Under the pieces are notes generated by a model. That model saw only the letters and a program-made list of their open reading frames with translations, did not search any database and was not told where the DNA came from. 11,002 nucleotides of DNA from Candidatus Parvarchaeota archaeon (lineage in GTDB: Archaea > Nanobdellota > Nanobdellia > Parvarchaeales > Parvarchaeaceae), in NCBI GenBank assembly GCA_025920305.1, contig JAPDMB010000016.1:1-11002 (forward strand), in the 5' to 3' direction. The translations under genes were made by a program, and so were the position numbers. The first letter of the stretch is position 1; every line of letters starts with the position of its first letter. Positions 1-5,610 of the stretch are shown in pieces.

Positions 1-177
1 GGAAAAAATAAGGGGATCGTGAATAGTGTGAACGGCAAGAGGGTGGGAAAGGGCGTAATACTTATACCTTACGACGGCAAAAGAACGGTCGAAAACTTTA
101 TCAACGGCTGGAACATAAGATACACTGAGCGTGAGGTATTGAACTTTGAATGGAGGCTGAAAGATGGAAACGAATGA
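1..177 (+). CDS. 3' end of an unrecognised protein gene, upstream member of the cdc48 operon
   Basis: The frame is open from base 1 to a TGA at 175-177 and gives 58 C-terminal residues, including IPYDGKRTVENFINGW and ending in WRLKDGNE. The start lies outside the window. I recognise no family in this fragment; it is fairly basic and has no membrane segment. The frame is supported by its tight coupling to the next gene: its last 14 bases overlap the cdc48 start, and the cdc48 Shine-Dalgarno-like GGAGG lies inside its coding sequence. This arrangement suggests translational coupling and a shared transcript. Its function cannot be inferred from what is visible. Confidence 0.7.
   Translation, partial: GKNKGIVNSVNGKRVGKGVILIPYDGKRTVENFINGWNIRYTEREVLNFEWRLKDGNE
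152..156 (+). promoter_or_regulatory. Shine-Dalgarno site for cdc48
   Basis: GGAGG sits seven bases before the ATG at 164 and inside the preceding gene. This supports the ATG at 164 as the start and internal re-initiation within the operon mRNA. Confidence 0.65.
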
Positions 178-2461
178 AGATGTGGGTATCGAATTGAAAG
201 TGGCTGAGGCGCACCAGGATGATATAGGCTACAACCTCGTAAGGGTGGACAATGGGGTGCTGAAACAGATAGGTGTTAGACCAGGGGAATTCATCGAGAT
301 AGAGGGAAATAGGAAGACGGTGGCACTGGTAGATAGGGCTTATCCTGCGGACCTGAATCTCAGGATAATCAGAATGGACGGGACAACCAGGAAGAATGCA
401 AAGGCAACCATTGGGGAAAATGTGGTGATAAGGCCCGCGGAAGTGACAGAGGCGGATGAGATCACCCTTGCGCCGACTTCTAACAATGTGAAGGTGAACA
501 GCGCACTCCTATCCAAGCTTCTCAATGAGAGGGCGATGACGAAGGGTGACCTAGTAAGGGTGGGCAATTCAGTGCGCGGGGGAAATATAGGTGACATATT
601 CGGAGACGAATTCATAAAGATAATGCTGGATGGTTTCTCAGGCGCGCCTATTTTCGGCCTTGGAGAGATGATGTTCATCGTGCTGAACACCTCTCCAAAA
701 GGATATGTGATGGTGACAGAGACTACGAGGATAAATCTCTCTCACGAGCCCGTGAAATCAGTCGAGGAGAGAGCGAGGACCGTAAGCTATGAGGATATCG
801 GTGGAATCTCAGATGCAGTCGGGAAGATAAGGGAGATGGTAGAGCTTCCCCTGAAGCATCCAGAGATATTCATAAGGCTGGGAGTGAACCCTCCGAAAGG
901 GGTCCTGCTATACGGCCCGCCAGGGACTGGCAAGACGCTGCTCGCAAGGGCTGTTGCCGACGAAAGCAATGCCCATTTTATATCCATAAACGGGCCAGAG
1001 GTGATGAGCAAGTGGGTTGGAGATGCGGAGAAAAGACTTAGAGATCTATTCGATGAGGCGGAGAAGAACGCGCCGTCGATAATTTTCATCGATGAGATTG
1101 ATGCCATCGCCACAAAGAGAGAGGAGAGTGTGGGAGAGGTGGAGCATCGTGTCGTGTCGCAGCTTCTAACCCTGATGGACGGCCTGAAAGGGAGAGGCAA
1201 GGTCATCGTGATCGCCGCTACGAACCGTCCAAATGCAATCGACCCTGCACTGAGAAGACCCGGAAGATTCGACAGGGAGATACAGATAGGCGTGCCGGAT
1301 CAGAAAGGACGGCTTGAGATACTGAAGATACATACGAGGAGGATGCCATTGGACAATTCAAATAAGAAGGTGGATCTGGAGTATCTCTCCAAGATAACGC
1401 ATGGATTTGTCGGAGCTGACATAGAAGCCCTTGTGAAGGAGGCTGCGATGAACGTTATAAGGAGAAACATCAGCGAGCTGAATATCAAGGAGAGCGAGAA
1501 TATACCGAAGAAAGTCCTTGACAACCTTGTCGTAACGCAGGACGACTTCATAGAGGCGCTTAGATTTGTAAGACCAAGCGCTATGAGGGAGGTGCTGGTA
1601 GAGAAGCCCAACGTCAAATGGGAGGACGTAGGCGGGCTTGAGAACGTGAAGAGGCAGCTGATTGAGGCGATAGAATGGCCTATAAAATATCCTGATGCCT
1701 TCAAAAGAATAGGCATAGCGCCTCCGAAGGGAATACTCTTATACGGCCCGCCAGGGACTGGCAAGACGCTGCTCGCAAAGGCGATAGCGACCGAGAGCGA
1801 GGCGAACTTCATAGCGATAAAGGGTCCGGAGATCTTCAACAAGTACGTGGGAGAAAGCGAGAAGAACGTGAGGGAAATATTCAACAAAGCGAGGCAGGTG
1901 GCGCCGTCGATAGTCTTAATAGATGAGATCGATGCCATCACCACCAGAAGGTCAGGCTATGAGGGGAACCCTGCGGCTGAGACTGTGGTCAACCAGCTGC
2001 TTACCGAACTGGACGGACTCCAAAACCTTAAAGGCGTCGTCGTGATCGGTGCGACAAACCGCATAGACAAGATAGATGCGGCTATATTGAGACCCGGCAG
2101 GTTCGACAGCATCATTTTCGTCCCTCCTCCAAATAGGGAAGAACAGAGCAAGATACTTGACGTCTACCTTAAGAAGATGCCTCTTGAAGAGGATGAGAAA
2201 GAACTGAGAGAGTATCTGCTGGATAAGATAGAGGGGTTCGTAGGCGCGGATATAGAACGGCTCACGAAGGAAGCTGGAATGGCTGCGCTGAGAGAAGACA
2301 TCAATAACTCCAAGGTCTCAAGAAGACACTTCGACAAGGCGCTGCAGATCGTCAGGCCAAGCCTGACGCCTGATGAGGTCAAGATGTACAATGAGGAGGC
2401 TGCAAAGCTGTATGAGAATAAGAAACTCAGCGCAGTCGAGAAGCTGAATTACTTCGGATGA
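164..2461 (+). CDS. cdc48: Cdc48/VAT-type double AAA+ ATPase (unfoldase)
   Basis: Hexameric ATP-driven unfoldase/segregase of the Cdc48/p97/VAT family, which extracts and unfolds cytosolic proteins, probably upstream of the proteasome. The 765 residues match the usual family length. An N-terminal substrate-handling domain (about 1-190) is followed by two AAA+ modules. D1 has Walker A GPPGTGKT at 251-258, Walker B acidic pair D310-E311 and a second-region-of-homology RRPGRFD. D2 has Walker A at 528-535, D587-E588 and LRPGRFD. Pore-loop aromatics are visible as KWVG in D1 and KYVG in D2. The protein ends NYFG, which only loosely resembles the hydrophobic-Tyr-X tail used to dock on proteasomes. 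The D1 and D2 Walker A regions are identical over 39 bases. It is followed one base later by scpA, so it is almost certainly cotranscribed with the chromosome-condensation genes. Confidence 0.97.
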   Translation: METNEDVGIELKVAEAHQDDIGYNLVRVDNGVLKQIGVRPGEFIEIEGNRKTVALVDRAYPADLNLRIIRMDGTTRKNAKATIGENVVIRPAEVTEADEITLAPTSNNVKVNSALLSKLLNERAMTKGDLVRVGNSVRGGNIGDIFGDEFIKIMLDGFSGAPIFGLGEMMFIVLNTSPKGYVMVTETTRINLSHEPVKSVEERARTVSYEDIGGISDAVGKIREMVELPLKHPEIFIRLGVNPPKGVLLYGPPGTGKTLLARAVADESNAHFISINGPEVMSKWVGDAEKRLRDLFDEAEKNAPSIIFIDEIDAIATKREESVGEVEHRVVSQLLTLMDGLKGRGKVIVIAATNRPNAIDPALRRPGRFDREIQIGVPDQKGRLEILKIHTRRMPLDNSNKKVDLEYLSKITHGFVGADIEALVKEAAMNVIRRNISELNIKESENIPKKVLDNLVVTQDDFIEALRFVRPSAMREVLVEKPNVKWEDVGGLENVKRQLIEAIEWPIKYPDAFKRIGIAPPKGILLYGPPGTGKTLLAKAIATESEANFIAIKGPEIFNKYVGESEKNVREIFNKARQVAPSIVLIDEIDAITTRRSGYEGNPAAETVVNQLLTELDGLQNLKGVVVIGATNRIDKIDAAILRPGRFDSIIFVPPPNREEQSKILDVYLKKMPLEEDEKELREYLLDKIEGFVGADIERLTKEAGMAALREDINNSKVSRRHFDKALQIVRPSLTPDEVKMYNEEAAKLYENKKLSAVEKLNYFG

Positions 2462-2462
2462 T

Positions 2463-3122
2463 GTGGAATATGAGCAGATATATCAGCTGATCCTGAACGA
2501 TGAACTTGGGTGGGAGCATCTGATAACGACGATCGTGAGGGAAGAGAACATGAACCCCCTTGATATAGACCTGACAAGGATAGTCGACCGGTTCGTGGAA
2601 TATACGGTCAAAATGGAGAACATTGATTTCAGGTTCAGCGGAAAGTTCGTCTACACCGCTGCCATACTCCTCAAGATGAAGTCAGATGCGCTTATGGACA
2701 AGATCCTCGAAAGGGATCTGAAGCGCAGCGAAGGCAGGGGAAGTACATACATACGCGCTGTGCCGGCTGAGATAGCCGTATTCCCAAGGATCTCGGTCAG
2801 CCGGACTAAGCCAAGGACAATCATGGAGCTGCTCGGCGTCATAAGGGAGCTGATGAGCATGCAGAGGAAACTGAAGGTGAATTTTAAGCTTCAGCCGAAG
2901 GAGATAAAGATAGAGGAGAGGATGCTCTCCCTCATGAAGAAGCTTGCATCCCTCTTCAAAAAAGAGGAGACTATCGCCTTCTCTTCTCTGCTTCAGGAGA
3001 GGAGCAGAAAGGAGGTGGTATATACCTTTCTGCCGCTGGTATTGCTGGCATCCCAGAGGAAGGTAGACCTCTTTCAAAATGAACCTTTCAGCGAGATATA
3101 CGTGAAGGAAGCGGGTGCATGA
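2463..3122 (+). CDS. scpA: Segregation and condensation protein A (kleisin)
   Basis: Kleisin subunit that bridges Smc heads and recruits ScpB in the Smc-ScpAB chromosome-organising complex. The 219 residues are within the normal range. The N-terminal helical part (about 1-85) has the family pattern of an acidic helix followed by NPLDIDLTRIVDRF and a long helix with LLKMKSDAL. The C-terminal winged helix (about 166-219) has the characteristic FSSLLQERSRKEVV, a hydrophobic helix and NEPFSEIYV. The start is taken as GTG at 2463, one base after the cdc48 stop; no strong ribosome-binding site is visible, so coupling with cdc48 translation is likely. The stop TGA overlaps the scpB ATG. No smc gene is present in this window. 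Confidence 0.92.
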   Translation: MEYEQIYQLILNDELGWEHLITTIVREENMNPLDIDLTRIVDRFVEYTVKMENIDFRFSGKFVYTAAILLKMKSDALMDKILERDLKRSEGRGSTYIRAVPAEIAVFPRISVSRTKPRTIMELLGVIRELMSMQRKLKVNFKLQPKEIKIEERMLSLMKKLASLFKKEETIAFSSLLQERSRKEVVYTFLPLVLLASQRKVDLFQNEPFSEIYVKEAGA

Positions 3123-3673
3123 CCATGACTGAGGCTAAGGGAAACCTGAAGTTGAGACAGAAGGTTGAAGCCCTGCTGTTTGCGGTCGGAAACGGCCTGA
3201 CTGTGGAGGAGCTTGAAAAGAGAACGAAATCAGACAGGATCCTTATTGACAGGGAGATAAAGGCTCTAAATAGAGGATATGAAAGATTAGGCAGCGCATT
3301 CTTCATCGTAAAGGAGGGGGAGATATACAGGATGAGGCTCAGAGATGAGCTGATGCCGAACATTGAAAACCTTTTAAAGACAGATATGAGGGATAGTCTG
3401 CTTATGACGCTCAGCGTCATAGCCTTGAGGCGCAAGATGAGGGAATCAGAGCTGATGAAGGCGCGGGGAAGCATCGCCTACCAGCATGTAAGAGAACTTG
3501 AAAAGAGAGGCCTCGTAATAAGCTCCCGCGAGGGCAGATACAAATTCGTCCGCCTGTCGCCGCAATTCTATGAATATTTTGATATCAAGCGGGAAGAGTT
3601 GAAGGATATAACGGAAAAGATCGAAGAAGAGGAGAAACTCAAGGGCAGATCTATAGAGTACACTGGGAACTAA
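3119..3673 (+). CDS. scpB: Segregation and condensation protein B
   Basis: ScpB dimerises and binds the middle of the ScpA kleisin in the Smc-ScpAB complex. The 184 residues contain two winged-helix domains: the first around 8-80 (LRQKVEALLFAVG, then LTVEELEKRTKSD) and the second around 90-155 (ALRRKMRESELMKARGS, then HVRELEKRGLVIS and a GRYKF wing where bacterial ScpB has a GRP-type sequence). A charged Glu/Lys-rich tail follows. The ATG at 3119 overlaps the scpA TGA as ATGA, a standard translational-coupling arrangement; a second in-frame ATG at 3125 is possible. Its TAA overlaps the stop codon of the convergent HIT gene, leaving no space for a dedicated terminator. Confidence 0.9.
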   Translation: MTMTEAKGNLKLRQKVEALLFAVGNGLTVEELEKRTKSDRILIDREIKALNRGYERLGSAFFIVKEGEIYRMRLRDELMPNIENLLKTDMRDSLLMTLSVIALRRKMRESELMKARGSIAYQHVRELEKRGLVISSREGRYKFVRLSPQFYEYFDIKREELKDITEKIEEEEKLKGRSIEYTGN

Positions 3674-4227
3674 AAGGCCACAGGCTTTCTGTCGACTGTC
3701 TTTTCCTCTTTGTCCCTGCCCGCTGTGTTTGACCCGCTAGGAGGAGCCTGCGTCTGAATCTGCTCGTCTTTCTTAACGTCTGCTGTCGGCACACCTTCAT
3801 TTTTTATGCCCTCTATCACAGCCCTTATGCTGTCTGCAGTTTCAGAGAAGGCCGCATCATCAAATTTCATGGGCTCCCAGGTGTACGCCACCTTATCCTC
3901 ATCGAACCTCGGGATTATATGCAGCAGGGCGTGCGGGTTGTAATTTCCCTTCAAGAGCTCCTTCGTATATAGTATATCTACGCCTGACGGACCCTGTGAC
4001 AGCATCAGTGAATAACCTATTGCCCTAGCTATGGACAGAAGATATATGTAATCCTGCTGAGGCATCTCATACAGCGAATTGTAATGCTTCTTCGGTATAA
4101 GGAGAGTATGGCCCTTGCTGGCGGGATTTATGTCAAGCACACCTATGAGGAAGTCATCCTCGTAGACTATATAAGATTTCGTTGACTTAGATGCTATCGA
4201 GCAGAATATGCATGGTCTCTCTTCCAT
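3670..4227 (-). CDS. HIT-family protein with altered histidine-triad motif
   Basis: Member of the histidine-triad (HIT) nucleotide hydrolase/transferase superfamily, normally acting on AMP-linked substrates. It has 185 residues: a HIT domain (about 1-145) with an N-terminal CIFC zinc-type pair, the conserved KGHTLLIPKKHY strand-loop, and the signature region read here as NPHALLHIIPR. The family signature is H-x-H-x-H-hydrophobic-hydrophobic-P-R; here the first and third His are present but the central, nucleophilic His is Leu (codon CTG). That would abolish covalent catalysis, so it may bind nucleotide without hydrolysing it, or act on something else. The last roughly 40 residues are a polar, low-complexity tail rich in Lys, Glu, Pro and Ser. 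It starts eight bases after the stop of the small upstream gene, so the two probably share a transcript. Confidence 0.88.
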   Translation of the reverse strand: MEERPCIFCSIASKSTKSYIVYEDDFLIGVLDINPASKGHTLLIPKKHYNSLYEMPQQDYIYLLSIARAIGYSLMLSQGPSGVDILYTKELLKGNYNPHALLHIIPRFDEDKVAYTWEPMKFDDAAFSETADSIRAVIEGIKNEGVPTADVKKDEQIQTQAPPSGSNTAGRDKEEKTVDRKPVAF

Positions 4228-4235
4228 GTGTACCC

Positions 4236-4433
4236 CTATATCTTGACCAGCACCCTTATCTTCTCCAGATCCGAATTTATCTTGGAGATATGGCTAGACA
4301 GCAGTTTCGCCTTCTCGTGCACTTCCACGTCCTTAGTCGTCTCAAGCGCTGACCTCAGCAGGTAAGCATTCAGGGAAACCGCATTCAGCTGCTCTATCAG
4401 CAGGCCTATCCCAAGTTCCTCTTCTCCATCCAT
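4236..4433 (-). CDS. 65-residue protein of unknown function, first gene of the HIT transcript
   Basis: I do not recognise a family. The frame can be extended back to an ATG ending at 4487, but the start chosen here (codon 4433-4431) lies about 25 bases downstream of a TATA-like element at 4453-4463, which predicts a leaderless mRNA beginning at this codon. The protein is soluble and looks like two or three amphipathic helices: MDGEEELGIGLLIEQLNA, then LNAYLLRSALETTKDVEVHE, then a C-terminal helix with LSSHISKINSDLEKIRVLVKI-like heptad spacing. This would fit a small helical hairpin or coiled-coil adaptor. It is eight bases upstream of the HIT gene, so a joint function is plausible but unproven. 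Confidence 0.65.
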   Translation of the reverse strand: MDGEEELGIGLLIEQLNAVSLNAYLLRSALETTKDVEVHEKAKLLSSHISKINSDLEKIRVLVKI

Positions 4434-4452
4434 GGATATACTTAGCATATGC

Positions 4453-4463
4453 ATATATTTAAC
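4453..4463 (-). promoter_or_regulatory. TATA box for the 65-aa/HIT operon
   Basis: On the minus strand this reads GTTAAATATAT, a good archaeal TATA box. Its centre is about 25 bases upstream of the ATG at 4433, which is the spacing expected when transcription starts on the start codon itself. Confidence 0.6.
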
Positions 4464-4485
4464 TATTGAAAACCTGGAAGCCATC

Positions 4486-4491
4486 AAAAAA
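4486..4491 (-). terminator. Oligo-T downstream of rpS8e
   Basis: The minus strand has TTTTTT here and TTTTT at 4530-4526, both in the short gap after the rpS8e stop. Oligo-T tracts are typical archaeal termination signals. The pair could separate rpS8e transcription from the next operon. Confidence 0.4.
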
Positions 4492-4568
4492 TCGCTGTTT
4501 AGACCCTCTGGATATGAATATACCTAAAAATGAATTATACAGTTGGGAAGCCCAAAAGGCGGAGCAGT

Positions 4569-4949
4569 TCAATCTATCTTCACCAGCGAGACCTGCCCTG
4601 TCTGGCCAGGCCTGTTGACAACCTTCGCTTTTCCCTCTGAAGTTTCGAGTATGCTGCCCTTTGTTATTATGTTCATCCTTGAATAGGACCTGTTCGCCTG
4701 GTTCTCAAGGACCCTGATGATCTTTACTTTCTTATGGCTCTTCGCCTTTGGATCATACATGTTTCCTTCGTCGATATACAACGGCCTGGATTTGAAGCTG
4801 CCGCCTCTGACCCTGATCCTTATCAGCTCTTTCTTCCCCACTTCGATGGGTTTTACTAGGTCAACGAACTCAAACTTTCTCTTGTCTCTTCTCTTTCCTT
4901 TCTCTCCGCCTGTCCTCTTCCTCAAGGTAGGCGAATTAGTATTGCCCAT
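4569..4949 (-). CDS. rps8e: Small-subunit ribosomal protein S8e
   Basis: Component of the 30S subunit, present in archaea and eukaryotes. The 126 residues are the normal archaeal length. Family landmarks are clear: a basic N-terminus with RKRTGGEKGKRRDKRKFEF, then IRVRGGSFKSRPLYIDE, DPKAKSHKKVKI, RMNIITKGSILETSEGKA, and the C-terminal VVNRPGQTGQVSLVKID. The frame has an earlier ATG ending at 4958; I prefer the one at 4949 because the TATA-like TTTAAA element centred near 4978 would start transcription around 4952, and because family members start close to the RKxTGG segment. It is monocistronic, with oligo-T tracts after its stop. Confidence 0.93.
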   Translation of the reverse strand: MGNTNSPTLRKRTGGEKGKRRDKRKFEFVDLVKPIEVGKKELIRIRVRGGSFKSRPLYIDEGNMYDPKAKSHKKVKIIRVLENQANRSYSRMNIITKGSILETSEGKAKVVNRPGQTGQVSLVKID

Positions 4950-4972
4950 ACAGCTCAATATTATATCCCTAT

Positions 4973-4985
4973 CCTTTAAAAAGGT
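4973..4985 (-). promoter_or_regulatory. Probable TATA box for rpS8e
   Basis: The minus strand reads CTTTTTAAAGG here. Its centre lies about 28 bases before the preferred ATG at 4949, giving a very short or absent 5' leader. An alternative AT-rich stretch at 4957-4968 is too close to the start to be the promoter. Confidence 0.45.
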
Positions 4986-5016
4986 TAAGCCAAGCTGGAA
5001 TGAAAGCCAGGAACTG

Positions 5017-5028
5017 CATATTTATAAG
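5017..5028 (+). promoter_or_regulatory. TATA box for the zinc-ribbon protein gene
   Basis: CATATTTATAAG, centred near 5023, predicts a transcription start near 5049-5050. That leaves a leader of about 55 bases before the ATG at 5105, unlike most other genes here, which appear leaderless. The predicted first base coincides with an out-of-frame ATG at 5050. Confidence 0.5.
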
Positions 5029-5104
5029 GCAGTGGTGATATACAAGACTATGCTGAAGGACGGTTTAGTGATGAAATTAAGCCGTGTATCATGGAGGGAT
5101 GATT

Positions 5105-5380
5105 ATGGCAAAGGTGACTGTCACCATATGTGATATCTGTAAGCAGAGGATAGCCACGAAGACCTGCCCGGTGTGCGGAAAGGATCTATGCGAGGCTGAC
5201 ACCAAGACTTTCTCAGTCGATGTAGGATTGAGGTTCGGACCAAGGGTCGAAATCTACAGAGGGTTCATGTGTGAAGAAGACTACAGGAAGCTTGAAGGCA
5301 ACCTTGGCAAGACCCTAGGGAACCTGAGCGAGACGATAAAATCACAGATTGAGGACGTGATAAAACAGAGCGTGCAGTAG
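5105..5380 (+). CDS. Small Cys-rich zinc-ribbon-like protein
   Basis: Unassigned 91-residue protein. Cys pairs C9-x-x-C12 and C21-x-x-C24, with C29 and C56 further on, make a compact zinc-binding N-terminal half likely. The C-terminal third (about 60-91) is a predicted amphipathic helix with LGKTLGNLSETIKSQIEDVI, suitable for oligomerisation or partner binding. The start at 5105 is chosen because a Shine-Dalgarno-like GGAGG at 5093-5097 lies seven bases upstream; in-frame GTG at 5084 and ATG at 5099 fit less well. Small zinc-ribbon proteins in archaea often belong to transcription or translation, which fits the neighbours, but there is no specific evidence for a role. Confidence 0.8.
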   Translation: MAKVTVTICDICKQRIATKTCPVCGKDLCEADTKTFSVDVGLRFGPRVEIYRGFMCEEDYRKLEGNLGKTLGNLSETIKSQIEDVIKQSVQ

Positions 5381-5430
5381 ATCGGCTTGGGAAGATGGCT
5401 GTATACCGGATAATCTGCCCAGTCATAAGA

Positions 5431-5441
5431 CTTATAAATTT
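5431..5441 (+). promoter_or_regulatory. TATA box for tRNA-Tyr
   Basis: CTTATAAATTT is centred about 28 bases before the first base of mature tRNA. Transcription would begin around A5461, leaving a 5' leader of about three bases or none. Confidence 0.6.
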
Positions 5442-5463
5442 ACCGCTGTCTATTATGCTTATT

Positions 5464-5588
5464 CCCCGCATAGTCTAGCGGCAAAACGTCCGGCTGTAGA
5501 GATTTTTGAGGGCTGCTATTGCAGTGCGATGAGAAGTTCCAGTCGACGCTGAAACCGGAAGTTGGCGGTTCGAATCCACCTGCGGGGA
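5464..5588 (+). tRNA. tRNA-Tyr (GUA anticodon) with a 54-base intron
   Basis: The acceptor stem CCCCGCA (5464-5470) pairs fully with TGCGGGG (5581-5587), with discriminator A5588. The C1-G72 pair is the archaeal tyrosine identity element. U8 A9 follow; the D arm is 5473-5487 with loop AGCGGCA; the anticodon stem TCCGG (5489-5493) pairs with CCGGA (5555-5559); the loop CTGTAGA carries anticodon GTA at 5496-5498; the variable loop is four bases; the T loop TTCGAAT is 5569-5575. The spliced tRNA is 71 bases and CCA is not encoded. Two stem positions are odd: C12 (5475) faces A23 (5485), and C51 (5566) faces A63 (5578). Both are C.A mismatches, and all other stem positions pair. Confidence 0.93.
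5500..5553 (+). other. Intron of tRNA-Tyr at the canonical 37/38 position
   Basis: Removing these 54 bases restores a normal seven-base anticodon loop and stem; cutting one base later gives the same product. The archaeal splicing endonuclease recognises a bulge-helix-bulge. A candidate four-pair helix is CTGT (5494-5497) with GCTG (5548-5551), flanked by three-base bulges at 5498-5500 and 5552-5554, but it contains a T.T mismatch, so the motif is relaxed. Inside the intron CTGC (5513-5516) can pair with GCAG (5521-5524) around a TATT loop. Confidence 0.8.
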
Positions 5589-5596
5589 ATTTAGTC

Positions 5597-5601
5597 TTTT
5601 T
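5597..5601 (+). terminator. Oligo-T terminator after tRNA-Tyr
   Basis: TTTTT nine bases past the discriminator base, typical for archaeal tRNA genes. It lies between the tRNA and the convergent end of the GluRS gene. Confidence 0.5.
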
Positions 5602-5610
5602 GGATGTGCA

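Noticed and set aside
340..2391. Several minus-strand open frames opposite cdc48
   Set aside because: They are Ser/Pro/Leu-rich shadows of a strongly conserved gene, with no motifs, promoters or ribosome-binding sites.
5069..5075. GTGATGA matching a box C, as a possible C/D guide RNA before the zinc-ribbon gene
   Set aside because: No box D (CTGA) lies at a suitable distance and no terminal stem is visible.
4717..5133. A 138-codon plus-strand frame opposite rpS8e
   Set aside because: Most of it is the antisense of the well-supported rpS8e gene, and it reads as low-complexity hydrophobic/Ser/Pro residues. Only the tail from 5050 is kept, as a possible upstream ORF.
5464..5588. tRNA-Tyr as a pseudogene because of its stem mismatches
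   Set aside because: The acceptor and anticodon stems, T loop, anticodon, discriminator, promoter and oligo-T end are all intact, and both mismatches are of the same correctable type.
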